NCBI RefSeq assembly: GCF_008107645.1
Contig: NZ_SDGY01000001.1
Location: forward strand, 653,630 to 717,629
Reading direction: 5' to 3'
Origin: Leuconostoc litchii
GTDB taxonomy: Bacteria > Bacillota > Bacilli > Lactobacillales > Lactobacillaceae
DNA length: 64,000 nt
Below, one piece after another: positions 1 to 7,952 of this stretch. Position 1 is the stretch's first letter; every line of letters begins with the position of its first letter. Both the position numbers and the translations under genes were made by a program. Below the pieces are notes generated by a model. That model saw nothing but the letters and a program-made list of their open reading frames with translations. It made no database searches and was not told where the DNA came from.

Positions 1-613
1 CCTTTAACACTTGGGTTGTGAATGCATCATCTTCATTTAGATAATCAACATCATCTAAAGCAATTAATCGAGCAGTATTTTGCGTACTGAACTGACCTAA
101 ACGCTCCTGTATTTGAGGTGCCATTTGTGCATTGATACCAATGAATGTATGTTGTTTATCGATTAGTCCAGTGAGTTCTTGCCAGTATTCAGTTAGTCTC
201 TCATAACTTGACGAAATGAGCTGAACTAACTCACTATCATTTGGGAATATGACGTTAATACCCGTTAGATGTTGTGCAATCTGTTGCCATTCAAAGTTTC
301 CTTCACTGGTCATCTTTGCGGATGATAGCCACATTAAATTTTGATAACCTTGCTGGTTTTCGGCTAGCAAAACAACTGGAAACTGTGTAGCAGTATTTAC
401 AATACCATTAATCATTAAAGTTACACCAAATAATGGCTTAAGGTCGTATTTTTGGGCTTGTTGAAACCATTCAATTGCACCATACATAACGTTGACATCA
501 GTTAGTGCAACAGCCTCATAGCCTCGTTCTTTAGCCGTACGAACAATTTGTTTAATTGCATTTGGATTTTTAAGTAAGCTATAACTGCTTAATATTTGAA
601 GCGGTGCGTACAT
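1..613 (-). CDS. dnaE: DNA polymerase III alpha subunit DnaE, N-terminal part
   Basis: Only the first 204 codons lie in the window; the gene runs off the left edge. The start ATG (611-613) has a good Shine-Dalgarno AAGGAG just upstream. The visible part is the N-terminal PHP domain of the DnaE-type replicative polymerase, recognisable from the SSYSLL and LTDVNVMYGAI blocks, which align with LQVHSGYSLL and LTDDHVMYGAI of Bacillus DnaE. The histidine of the usual HSxYS metal motif is Leu here (ILSSYS), so this PHP domain is probably not a working metal hydrolase. In low-GC Gram-positives DnaE works beside PolC. A LexA-like box sits between the -10 and the start. Confidence 0.9.
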   Translation of the reverse strand, partial: MYAPLQILSSYSLLKNPNAIKQIVRTAKERGYEAVALTDVNVMYGAIEWFQQAQKYDLKPLFGVTLMINGIVNTATQFPVVLLAENQQGYQNLMWLSSAKMTSEGNFEWQQIAQHLTGINVIFPNDSELVQLISSSYERLTEYWQELTGLIDKQHTFIGINAQMAPQIQERLGQFSTQNTARLIALDDVDYLNEDDAFTTQVLK

Positions 614-627
614 TTCAACTCCTTATA

Positions 628-652
628 CGAACATTTGTTTTCTTTTATTATA
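628..652 (-). promoter_or_regulatory. dnaE promoter -10 with LexA-like box
   Basis: On the minus strand TATAAT (647-652) is followed by AAAACAAATGTTCG (628-641), one half of which is the canonical TTCG/CGAAC SOS half-site. The core ACAAAT-TTCG is shared with the box in front of yhaO (47597-47610). No good -35 is visible at 17 bases. A LexA operator role is inferred from position and similarity to the CGAAC-N4-GTTCG consensus. Confidence 0.5.
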
Positions 653-745
653 CCTAAAAGTGGGTCAAAAGTCGTTGCTTTTAGGAAATATTAGTAATAG
701 CAAAAAATATATTATTATTAATATAACGCTTTCTTTCTCAAAAAC

Positions 746-773
746 TTGCACTTTGTGAAAAAAGGTGTATTAT
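746..773 (+). promoter_or_regulatory. Promoter of the small membrane protein gene
   Basis: TTGCAC (746-751) and TATTAT (768-773) are separated by 16 bases, with an overlapping TATAAT at 771-776. The predicted transcript begins just ahead of the AAAGAGGT ribosome-binding site. Confidence 0.5.
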
Positions 774-797
774 AATGACAGTAAAGAGGTAAAAATC

Positions 798-995
798 ATG
801 AAATATATTATGGTAGCTATTTGGTCAGCAATATTTGGTGAAATTCTGGGGTATATTGTGTCTCAATTAAATTCTGGCACTTATAACTTCATTGCTGTTG
901 CTGTAATTGCTGTGGTTGTTGGTGAAGTTGCATTGATTGCTATCCCAGCTATTTCAGGTTCCGCCGCACCAAAAGAAGTTGCAACTGAAGAATAG
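798..995 (+). CDS. Small two-helix membrane protein (DUF2929/YjzD-like)
   Basis: A 65-residue protein with two hydrophobic stretches (about residues 3-20 and 27-50) and a short acidic C-terminal tail ending VATEE. The start at 798 is chosen because AAAGAGGT (784-790) lies 7 bases upstream; an in-frame ATG at 765 falls inside the promoter and has no ribosome-binding site. The MKYIMVAIWS opening and the SQLNSGTYNF turn resemble the DUF2929 (YjzD) family, whose function is not known. The gene is divergent from dnaE and ends at a bidirectional terminator. Family placement is from memory of the pattern only. Confidence 0.7.
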   Translation: MKYIMVAIWSAIFGEILGYIVSQLNSGTYNFIAVAVIAVVVGEVALIAIPAISGSAAPKEVATEE

Positions 996-1007
996 TTTTC
1001 AGTCATT

Positions 1008-1035
1008 AAAAAAGAGCTCGCATGAGCTCTTTTTT
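1008..1035. terminator. Bidirectional terminator
   Basis: AAAAAAGAGCTC, a GCAT loop and GAGCTCTTTTTT form a perfect stem with T-runs on both strands. It separates the small membrane protein gene from the converging pepT gene. Confidence 0.9.
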
Positions 1036-1043
1036 GTTCATCG

Positions 1044-2279
1044 TTATTTTTCCTGTGCAAGTTGGATAATTTTTAATATTACATCTGTTGCTTGTTCCAT
1101 CACATTAGTAGAAACATATTCAAAACGGCCATGCATATTCTCTCCACCGGCAAAAATATTTGGTGTGGGTAATCCCAAAAATGTAATTTTTGAACCATCA
1201 GTACCACCACGAACAGGTTCTATGATTGGTTTGATATCTATACTTTTCATCGCTTTTTCAGCCAAATGAACTGAACGCATATCATCTTTTAGAATATCAC
1301 CCATATTATAGTATTGGTCATTTAAACTAACCTTGACACGCTCTTCGCCAAATTTTTTATTAAAATTGGCCGCAACATCTAATAATTTTTGCTTTCGTGT
1401 CTCAAATATCGTTCGATCATGATCACGAACGATATATCGTAGTGTGGCTTCTTCAGGATTTCCCTCAATCGACATCACATGCCAAAATCCTTCGGTCCCT
1501 TCAGTGTGCTCAGGTCGATCATACTCAGGTAATTGCGCATGAAAATCAAAAGCTAATTGAATAGCATTAATCATTGTATTCTTAGCTGTACCTGGATGAA
1601 CATTTCTACCTTGAATATTGACTGTTGCACTGGCTGCATTAAACGTTTCCCACTCTAACTCACCTAATGGTCCACCATCCATTGTATAGGCAAAATCAGC
1701 ACCAAATGCCGTAACATCAAAATGATCAGCACCTATGCCTATTTCTTCATCTGGACCAAATGCAAAGCGTAACGGCCCATGTTTGACTTCTGGATGCTCC
1801 ACCAAATATTGTGCCGCTGTGATAATTTCAGCATCACCAGCCTTATCATCTGCCCCCAATAAAGTTGTTCCATCCGTCGTAATTAGGGTGTGACCTGCAT
1901 ATTTTTTCAAGCTAGGAAATTCAGCAGTAGTTAATTGATAGCCACTTGTACCCAGTTTTATATTTGATCGTCCATCATAATTTTCAATAATTTGTGGCTT
2001 GATATTAGCACCATTAAAATCGGCAGTATCCACATGTGCAATAAATCCAATTGTTGGAACTTGCTCATCATCAATATTGCTTGATAATTCAGCAAACACA
2101 TATCCGTCATCCATAGTACGAACATTTTCTAGCCCTATATTTGTTAACTCTTCCGTCAAATCAGCTAAAAAAGCTACTTCCTTAGGTGAAGAAGGCACTG
2201 TTTCTGAATTTTCATCAGATTGTGTATCAACTTCAATATATTTCAAAAAACGCTCTGTTAATCCTGGATATTTTGTCAT
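1044..2279 (-). CDS. pepT: Peptidase T (tripeptide aminopeptidase)
   Basis: A 411-residue cytoplasmic M20-family metallopeptidase that removes the N-terminal residue from tripeptides, part of the peptide utilisation system of lactic acid bacteria. The M20 metal sites are visible: HVDTAD (His82, Asp84), ADDKAGDAE (Asp144) and GPDEEIG (Glu178/Glu179). The dimerisation domain lies between and the last metal His is in the C-terminal GGENMHGRFE block. AAAGGAG precedes the ATG at 2279. The length is typical of PepT. It is the last gene before a shared terminator and lies 32 bases downstream of the Nif3-like gene. Confidence 0.96.
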   Translation of the reverse strand: MTKYPGLTERFLKYIEVDTQSDENSETVPSSPKEVAFLADLTEELTNIGLENVRTMDDGYVFAELSSNIDDEQVPTIGFIAHVDTADFNGANIKPQIIENYDGRSNIKLGTSGYQLTTAEFPSLKKYAGHTLITTDGTTLLGADDKAGDAEIITAAQYLVEHPEVKHGPLRFAFGPDEEIGIGADHFDVTAFGADFAYTMDGGPLGELEWETFNAASATVNIQGRNVHPGTAKNTMINAIQLAFDFHAQLPEYDRPEHTEGTEGFWHVMSIEGNPEEATLRYIVRDHDRTIFETRKQKLLDVAANFNKKFGEERVKVSLNDQYYNMGDILKDDMRSVHLAEKAMKSIDIKPIIEPVRGGTDGSKITFLGLPTPNIFAGGENMHGRFEYVSTNVMEQATDVILKIIQLAQEK

Positions 2280-2311
2280 AATTTGCTCCTTTTATAGTTA
2301 ATTTCCAGACT

Positions 2312-3097
2312 TTAAATGTACTGATATGGGTCTGTATTGACGCTGGTTGAAATTACTTTAAGTTCATCACCAAACCATAGTTGCACTTTATCGACCATCT
2401 TGTCATTAGCAATAGCTTCCATATGATGATCTGGGTCAATTACAATAAAGTCCGATGCCAAAATGTCATGCCCAACATGATAATAAATATCTGCCGTAAC
2501 ATATGCATCAGCACCAGCTTGTTGTGCGTTACGCCACCAATGTCCACCATCCCCGCCCAAAACAGCAATTTTTTGGATTGGCTTAGTTAAATCATTAGCA
2601 ATGACACGAAGAGTTTTCACATTAAATATTTCTCGAATTCGCCTAGCAAATTCTTCTACCGAAACAGGTTCATTCAAATAACCTATTCTGCCCAGCCCTG
2701 TTTGACTATCCTCATTAGGTATCAAGGGAACGGGATTCTCAATGCCCAATACTTGAGCTAACCAATCATTCATTCCACCTTGAGCACTATCCAAATTGGT
2801 ATGTGAGGCGTAGACAACAATGTTGTGTTGAATCAAATCAGCATACATCTGATTTTGAGGATTTGACAAATCAAGGTTTTTAGCTGGAAAAAACATTACT
2901 TCGTGGTGTGCCCATATAAAATCTATTTGTCGATCAATTGCTTCTTTTACAACATCCGGCCGAACATCAAGTGTAGTCATGACGCGATAAATATTTTGCC
3001 GTGGATTGCCTATTTGCAATCCCGTAGGATCACCCTCTTCTGCCAAACTTTTAGGGGCAAATGCTTCAATTTTGTCAATTAATTCTTGTGCAATCAC
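2312..3097 (-). CDS. Nif3-like dinuclear metal center protein (YqfO family)
   Basis: A 261-residue member of the Nif3/NGG1p-interacting-factor family. The family start pattern is clear (LAEEGDPTGLQIGNP), followed by TTLDVRPDVV, AHHEVMFFPA and SHTNLDSAQGGMND, which carry the His/Asp metal ligands; a second half has GGDGGHWWRNA and a C-terminal HHMEA. The family binds two metals, but its reaction is not settled; links to GTP cyclohydrolase-type activity and tRNA metabolism have been proposed. The GTG at 3097 is preferred: AGAGG lies 7 bases upstream and GTGA overlaps the trmK stop. An upstream GTG at 3136 would lie inside trmK. Confidence 0.9.
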   Translation of the reverse strand: MIAQELIDKIEAFAPKSLAEEGDPTGLQIGNPRQNIYRVMTTLDVRPDVVKEAIDRQIDFIWAHHEVMFFPAKNLDLSNPQNQMYADLIQHNIVVYASHTNLDSAQGGMNDWLAQVLGIENPVPLIPNEDSQTGLGRIGYLNEPVSVEEFARRIREIFNVKTLRVIANDLTKPIQKIAVLGGDGGHWWRNAQQAGADAYVTADIYYHVGHDILASDFIVIDPDHHMEAIANDKMVDKVQLWFGDELKVISTSVNTDPYQYI

Positions 3098-3783
3098 TGG
3101 ATAACCTCTTGAATTTCTTGATATTTTCTTTGCCACTCTTGATATACCGTTGTACCTTTTTTTCCAGCACTTTCAAGATTTTTAAAAATCAAGTCAATAC
3201 GTTTTAACTCTTTTTGCCATTTCGCAATAAAAATTTCTGTCTTGTCCTGATGCAAAAACGGTCCAAATTTTAAATCAATCTCAGTTAAAGATTGATGACC
3301 TGGTGTAGCTAAAAGGACTTCATAAAAATGATTATCTTCTCGCTTAATAACTTCATTAGTAATTTGATAATTATTTTTGGTTAACCACTCGCGAACAATA
3401 TATTCATCCGTGTTTGGTTGGAGTACCATTGTTTCGAAATGCTGTCCATTAATGAGCCCAGCATCAAGGATATCCTTAATTAACATACCACCCATTCCAG
3501 CAATGGTTACGGTATTAATTTTATCCTCCTCATAAATTGCGGCCAAGCCATTGGCCAATCTTGCCTCAAGATAGTTTGATAAATTTCGACGAATAATTTC
3601 CTGTTGCGCATTTTCATAGGGGCCTTGTGCTACTTCGCCAGCAATAGCATAGGTAATTTTATGATTAAGCAGCAAATGAGCAGGTAAATAGGCATGATCA
3701 GAGCCTATGTCAGCTAAACGTGCGCCTGATGGTACAAATGAAGCTACAGCTTCGAGTCGTGGTGAAAGATGAATGCTATCCAT
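3094..3783 (-). CDS. trmK: tRNA (adenine22-N1)-methyltransferase TrmK
   Basis: A 229-residue SAM-dependent methyltransferase that makes m1A22 in tRNA. The SAM-binding motif is ARLADIGSDHAYLP near residue 20, followed by TVTIAGMGGMLIKDIL and the QPNTDEYIVREWL block typical of TrmK (COG2384). The C-terminal 70 residues are charged and coiled-coil-like. It is directly upstream of the Nif3-like gene and overlaps it by four bases (GTGA); this pairing is conserved across Firmicutes. A weak AAGGA site precedes the ATG. Confidence 0.94.
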   Translation of the reverse strand: MDSIHLSPRLEAVASFVPSGARLADIGSDHAYLPAHLLLNHKITYAIAGEVAQGPYENAQQEIIRRNLSNYLEARLANGLAAIYEEDKINTVTIAGMGGMLIKDILDAGLINGQHFETMVLQPNTDEYIVREWLTKNNYQITNEVIKREDNHFYEVLLATPGHQSLTEIDLKFGPFLHQDKTEIFIAKWQKELKRIDLIFKNLESAGKKGTTVYQEWQRKYQEIQEVIQ

Positions 3784-3797
3784 TTTTAATCCTTAAC

Positions 3798-3826
3798 ATT
3801 ATATTTTACTTATTTTAGTATAACAA
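3798..3826 (-). promoter_or_regulatory. trmK promoter
   Basis: On the minus strand TTGTTA (3821-3826) and TATAAT (3798-3803) are separated by exactly 17 bases, directly upstream of trmK. Confidence 0.7.
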
Positions 3827-3924
3827 ATAAGTCAGTAATTCGCTTTTGTAAGTCTTCACTATACTACATTTTTTTGACTATGGTTTATATTTTGTTAGAA
3901 ACAATGACATGACTAAGCCTTGGT

Positions 3925-3953
3925 TTGCACGATCTGCTTTAATATGTTAGAAT
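3925..3953 (+). promoter_or_regulatory. Promoter of the thiamine transporter operon
   Basis: TTGCAC (3925-3930), a 17-base spacer and TAGAAT (3948-3953) place a start site near 3960, about 30 bases before the TPP riboswitch. Confidence 0.75.
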
Positions 3954-3988
3954 CTACTGTGTGAACTAATCACAAGCAACTGAAATAC

Positions 3989-4065
3989 CAAAATCTGGGG
4001 TGCCGTCGCGCTGAGATAATACCCATTATACCTGATCTAGTTAGTACTAGCGTAGGGAGATTTAC
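3989..4065 (+). promoter_or_regulatory. TPP riboswitch (THI element)
   Basis: The conserved blocks are present in order: CTGGGGTGCC, GCTGAGAT, ACCCATTATACCTGATCTAG, then CTAGCGTAGGGAG. P1 closes through AAATCT (3991-3996) and AGATTT (4058-4063). Thiamine pyrophosphate binding is expected to switch off the downstream thiamine ECF transporter. The 300 bases between here and ykoE hold the expression platform. Confidence 0.97.
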
Positions 4066-4160
4066 TTGAAAATGCATTCATACATCAACTTTTATATCAT
4101 TTAACTTAATAAATGATGGTTATTTTTTCAAGTATTGTATGATATCACTTAACTATTTTT

Positions 4161-4191
4161 AAGCCAGTCTTCTTACGAGGGCTGGCTTTTT
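4161..4191 (+). terminator. Riboswitch-controlled terminator
   Basis: AAGCCAGTC and GGCTGGCTT form a stem followed by TTTTTA, about 100 bases before the ykoE start. A second, AT-rich hairpin (ATCATTTA/TAAATGAT, about 4098-4119, followed by a T-run) and a long-range ACTTGAAAA/TTTTCAAGT pairing (4064-4072 with 4126-4134) lie between aptamer and terminator and may be the antiterminator elements. Confidence 0.75.
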
Positions 4192-4294
4192 ATGTATCTA
4201 ATTTGGCGGTAATTTTAGTTATTGTTGTCATTAATGTGTACAGACAGATTAACTATACATATTAAATGATGTGAATTTTGAGGAGGTTTTGCAC

Positions 4295-4876
4295 ATGTCT
4301 GCAAACAAATGGTCTTTGCGCGATGTTATATTCATCGCATTAATTGGTGTTTTTTTTGGATTTATTTTCTGGGCTTGGGCATTTGGTTATAATGTTATTG
4401 CAGCCTTTCTAACGCCCTTTGGTCTAAGTGCCTATGCAAATGATGCCACTTTAGGTCCTTGGTTGATGGCTGGCCCTATGGCTGGTTTTATCTTACGTCG
4501 TGCCGGTGCCTCTATCATAGGTGAAACATTGGGTGGTGTGATTGAAATGGTTTTCGGATCACAATGGGGTGTCATGAATATCGTATCTGCCCTTATTCAA
4601 GGTCTCGGTACCGAAATTGGATTTGCTGTCTATGGCTACCGTCGCTGGGACAAAACTAGCTTGTCTATGTCAGTTATTACAGTGACAATCGTGACATTCA
4701 TTTGGGACTTATTTCGCAATGGCTACGCAAGTTATTCTATTGGATTATTGATTGGCTTATTTATCACGCGCTTAATTTCATCAGCAATATTTGCAGGTGT
4801 TATTGTCTACTTCACACAAAAACTAATTGCTAAATCAGGAATCCTAGATAGCAATAAAAATGAGGTTGTTTCATGA
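4295..4876 (+). CDS. ykoE: Thiamine ECF transporter substrate-binding subunit YkoE
   Basis: A 193-residue integral membrane S component of a group-I energy-coupling-factor transporter. It has about six hydrophobic segments and the YkoE pattern WAWAFGYN near the N-terminus, then GPWLMAGPMAGFILRRAGAS and GVIEMVFGSQWG. The ATG at 4295 is chosen because AGGAGG (4281-4286) lies 8 bases upstream; an upstream GTG at 4271 precedes that site. The TPP riboswitch upstream supports a thiamine or thiamine-precursor (HMP) substrate. It overlaps the next gene through ATGA. Confidence 0.94.
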   Translation: MSANKWSLRDVIFIALIGVFFGFIFWAWAFGYNVIAAFLTPFGLSAYANDATLGPWLMAGPMAGFILRRAGASIIGETLGGVIEMVFGSQWGVMNIVSALIQGLGTEIGFAVYGYRRWDKTSLSMSVITVTIVTFIWDLFRNGYASYSIGLLIGLFITRLISSAIFAGVIVYFTQKLIAKSGILDSNKNEVVS

Positions 4877-5166
4877 TTTCAAGTATTGCCGTACAGGTGC
4901 TACCAATGACCTCAAACACTGAAGAAGTTATTCGTATTGTCGACCATGTGATTGACTATATCGATAAAAGCGGAGTTCATTATCAAGTAGGTGCTTTCGA
5001 GTCAACTTTAGAAGGTGATTACGATCAACTGATGAGTATCCTAAAAAATCTACCTAAAATTGCTGCAGAAGTCAGTAATACTCCGGTAATGGTTTATAGT
5101 AAAATAAATATGGCTACAAACTCCGATGTTTTAACTATTGCAGAGAAAACAGATAAGTATAGATAA
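4873..5166 (+). CDS. Thiamine-binding domain protein (YkoF/MTH1187 family)
   Basis: A 97-residue single ferredoxin-like domain of the YkoF/DUF77 (MTH1187) family: SSIAVQVLPM at the first strand and HYQVGAFESTLEGD in the second half. Bacillus YkoF has two such domains in tandem and binds thiamine; this protein has one and may dimerise. Position inside a ykoE-ykoD-ykoC operon and the TPP riboswitch point to a thiamine-related role, perhaps a cytoplasmic ligand buffer or regulator. A GCGGA/TCCGC hairpin (5167-5179) follows the stop codon. Confidence 0.85.
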   Translation: MISSIAVQVLPMTSNTEEVIRIVDHVIDYIDKSGVHYQVGAFESTLEGDYDQLMSILKNLPKIAAEVSNTPVMVYSKINMATNSDVLTIAEKTDKYR

Positions 5167-5198
5167 GCGGATTTTCCGCGTACATAGGTAATTAAATT

Positions 5199-6569
5199 AT
5201 GGTCACTCATTTAGAACATATTAGCTTGTCATATGGCAATAAAAAATTGTTGGATGACATTCATATGTCGCTAGATCCCAATAGTTTTAATCTTTTAATT
5301 GGTCCATCTGGGTCAGGAAAATCAACACTGCTCCGCATTTTTTCAGGACTTTATCCACAGCTTAAAGGTGAGGCTTTAGTTCATGATGAGAGAGTTACTA
5401 AATTATCAGCGAACAAAAAAGCAACATTTGTAGGATTCCTATTCCAGGATCCGGACACACAGTTTGCTATGACAACACCATTAAATGAACTAATATTTAC
5501 ATTAGAAAATTTACGAGTTTCACAAGAAGATATTCAAAAAAGAGCAGCGTCCGCGCTTGATTTTATTGGTATCTCACACCTTGCTAATCAAGACATTGCC
5601 ACGTTATCTGGTGGTGAAAAACAAAAGGTTGCCTTAGCAATCATTGTAGCCATGCAAAGTAAATTACTGTTACTAGACGAACCATTCGCAAACATTGACA
5701 TGCAATCTCGTCAATACCTTTTAACTAAGTTAAAAGAACTACAGCTAAAAGGCACAACAATTTTAATGACAGACCATGATTTACATGGATATGAAACATT
5801 AGCGGACAAAGTCTGGGAACTACGTGAGAAAAAAGTGTTTCCAGTTAATGATTTTGATCATCGTATAATCCCTGAAAAATATCTCTCCTTTCGACTGCCA
5901 AACATCGGTAATTTAGAATTGAGTAACTTTGCCCTATCTGTTGGTCAACGCAATTTGATTACCACTAACAACTTATTACTTGCTTCTGATGGGATTACAT
6001 TGTTAACAGGCGCTAACGGTACTGGTAAATCTTCTTTATTTAATGCAATTTGTCGCTTATCTTCTTATCAAGGACAAATTGATTATTTAGGAAAAAATAT
6101 TCAAAAAATAAAGATAGCCGAATATGCGAAACAGGTTGCTTTAGTATTTCAAAATCCTGAAAAACAATATTTGCGAATGACACTACATGAAGAACTTGCT
6201 TTAAGTGTGCAGTATGCAAAGCATCCTGAAAAATGGTCAGAAAGCGTTATCCTAAGTTATTTGAAACGCTTAAATTTAAATAACTTGCAAGATCATGTTG
6301 TCTATCAATTATCCGGTGGACAAAAGAAAAAGTTGCAGCTGCTCGTAATGCTAATTATCGGTACCCCTATACTTTTGTTAGACGAACCGATTGCTGGACT
6401 AGATAGTGAATCTGTATTGGTGGTAAGCCAAATGTTAAGAGAGATTGCTGATGCTGGTCAACAACGTTTTATCATTATTAGTCATCAACTCAATCATTTA
6501 GGTTCAGTGTGTGATTACCATTTAGCTCTAAAAAATCAAACATTGAAGTATACGGAGCACCTTTTATGA
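5199..6569 (+). CDS. ykoD: Thiamine ECF transporter duplicated ATPase subunit YkoD
   Basis: A 456-residue fusion of two ABC ATPase domains. Domain one has Walker A GPSGSGKST near residue 36, signature LSGGEKQ and Walker B LLLLDEPF; domain two has GANGTGKSS, LSGGQKKK and ILLLDEPIAGLD. It energises the YkoE/YkoC complex at the cytoplasmic face. The two ATPase halves replace separate EcfA and EcfA' chains. The ribosome-binding site (AGGT, 13 bases from the ATG) is poor and a small hairpin precedes it, so expression may depend on coupling. It overlaps ykoC by four bases. Confidence 0.95.
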   Translation: MVTHLEHISLSYGNKKLLDDIHMSLDPNSFNLLIGPSGSGKSTLLRIFSGLYPQLKGEALVHDERVTKLSANKKATFVGFLFQDPDTQFAMTTPLNELIFTLENLRVSQEDIQKRAASALDFIGISHLANQDIATLSGGEKQKVALAIIVAMQSKLLLLDEPFANIDMQSRQYLLTKLKELQLKGTTILMTDHDLHGYETLADKVWELREKKVFPVNDFDHRIIPEKYLSFRLPNIGNLELSNFALSVGQRNLITTNNLLLASDGITLLTGANGTGKSSLFNAICRLSSYQGQIDYLGKNIQKIKIAEYAKQVALVFQNPEKQYLRMTLHEELALSVQYAKHPEKWSESVILSYLKRLNLNNLQDHVVYQLSGGQKKKLQLLVMLIIGTPILLLDEPIAGLDSESVLVVSQMLREIADAGQQRFIIISHQLNHLGSVCDYHLALKNQTLKYTEHLL

Positions 6570-7207
6570 ATCCAGTAGTTAAATTTTTACTTATTCTCGT
6601 GGTTAGTCTTGAAATGACTTTTGTGCTTAATTATCAAGTTAATCTTCTGATCATAGTAACCACAGGCCTTTATCTTCTTTTTTCAAGGCTATCTTGGCAA
6701 CGGTACTTATTGCTTGTTATGATGCCTATTTTACCTGCTCTTGGAGCTTGGACATCATTTTCCATCTATGGTACACGAGATATGGCAATTATTATGGTCA
6801 CACGTATTATTGCTTATATTTTTCTAGGTGCAGCATTCTCCTACACAACAGATATGATATTATTGCTAGATACCTTAGAACAAAGATTTCACTTGTCGAC
6901 AACCTTTGTCTATGGACTCCGCGGTGCGTTAACTTTTGTGCCTCGTGTACGACAAGAAATAAAAATAATTCGAACGGCTGCTTTAATGCGTGGTGAATCA
7001 CTATCTTTCTATTCTCCTCAACTTTTCTTTAAAGCAATTCTCGTGTCATTGCGATGGTCCACGCGACTTGCTGAAGCCATGGCTTCTCATGGTTTCACAG
7101 AGAACGCAGCACGCACTCATTTTCAAAGTATCACCATAAAAAAAAGAGACTGGATTATTGCAATCAGCCTCTTAATATTGTTACAGTTAGTTATATTATA
7201 TCTTTAA
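6566..7207 (+). CDS. ykoC: Thiamine ECF transporter transmembrane subunit YkoC
   Basis: A 213-residue EcfT-family membrane protein with about five hydrophobic helices. The cytoplasmic coupling region carries the AAxMRGES-type motif (TAALMRGESLSF) and a later MASHGFTENA block, which contact the ATPases. It is the last gene of the thiamine operon. Its 3' end overlaps the 3' end of rnhB on the opposite strand by 17 bases, and no terminator is visible between them. Confidence 0.93.
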   Translation: MNPVVKFLLILVVSLEMTFVLNYQVNLLIIVTTGLYLLFSRLSWQRYLLLVMMPILPALGAWTSFSIYGTRDMAIIMVTRIIAYIFLGAAFSYTTDMILLLDTLEQRFHLSTTFVYGLRGALTFVPRVRQEIKIIRTAALMRGESLSFYSPQLFFKAILVSLRWSTRLAEAMASHGFTENAARTHFQSITIKKRDWIIAISLLILLQLVILYL

Positions 7208-7952
7208 TTGGTGCAAATGTTTTACGATGAATCGGTGTAATACCGATTTTTTTTATGGCTTCGAGATGCTCTTTGGTTCCATAGCCAGCATTTTTTTCGA
7301 ATCCATAACCAGGATATTGTAATGCATATTCCTTCATCAAACGGTCTCGCGTAACTTTAGCAATAATACTAGCTGCACCTATTGAATTACTACGCGCATC
7401 CCCTTTAATCAAAAATTCCTGTGGCAAATCAATATCCAATCTCATGGCATCAATCAACAATGCTTCTGGTTCAGGAGCCAATTGTTTAACTGCTTCTGTC
7501 ATAGCGACTCTGGCCGCCTCATATATATTGATTTTGTCTATTATTGGTGAATCAACCAGACCAATGCCTATTGAAATAGCTTTTTCAATGATTTGATCGT
7601 ATAATTCATCTCTTTTATGAAAAGAAAGTTGCTTTGAATCAATAACATCTATTATATCAAAATCATGAGGTAAAATAACTGCTGCTGCGATGACTGGGCC
7701 AGCAAGAGGTCCACGGCCCACCTCATCAATACCGGCAATTAAATCATATCCTTGTGACCAGTATTGTCGCTCAATATCAAAACGTGTTAAAAAATTCTCA
7801 CGCTTAAGTCTCAACTTTTCTTTTCTATTTTGCCATGACTTCAAAGCATTTTGAACCCCGATTCGTTTATCTTGCTGCCAAATCACCAAACGTTCATCGC
7901 CATCATTCATTGTTTTCAGTTGTTGTTTAATACTAGCAATTGTCTCAGGCAT
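7191..7952 (-). CDS. rnhB: Ribonuclease HII
   Basis: A 253-residue RNase HII, which removes ribonucleotides from DNA and RNA from RNA-DNA hybrids. The catalytic block GIDEVGRGPLAGPV starts near residue 74 (Asp76, Glu77); DSKQLS, the GDARSNSIGAASIIAKVTRD block and the C-terminal HRKTFAPIK match the family. The N-terminal 70 residues are the usual Gram-positive extension. The ATG at 7952 overlaps the rbgA stop; a TTG at 7964 is also in frame, and neither has a strong ribosome-binding site, suggesting translational coupling to rbgA. Confidence 0.95.
   Translation of the reverse strand: MPETIASIKQQLKTMNDGDERLVIWQQDKRIGVQNALKSWQNRKEKLRLKRENFLTRFDIERQYWSQGYDLIAGIDEVGRGPLAGPVIAAAVILPHDFDIIDVIDSKQLSFHKRDELYDQIIEKAISIGIGLVDSPIIDKINIYEAARVAMTEAVKQLAPEPEALLIDAMRLDIDLPQEFLIKGDARSNSIGAASIIAKVTRDRLMKEYALQYPGYGFEKNAGYGTKEHLEAIKKIGITPIHRKTFAPIKDII

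Noticed and set aside
937-1269. Plus-strand reading frame across the terminator and pepT 3' end
   Set aside because: It runs through a perfect bidirectional terminator and is a shadow of pepT.
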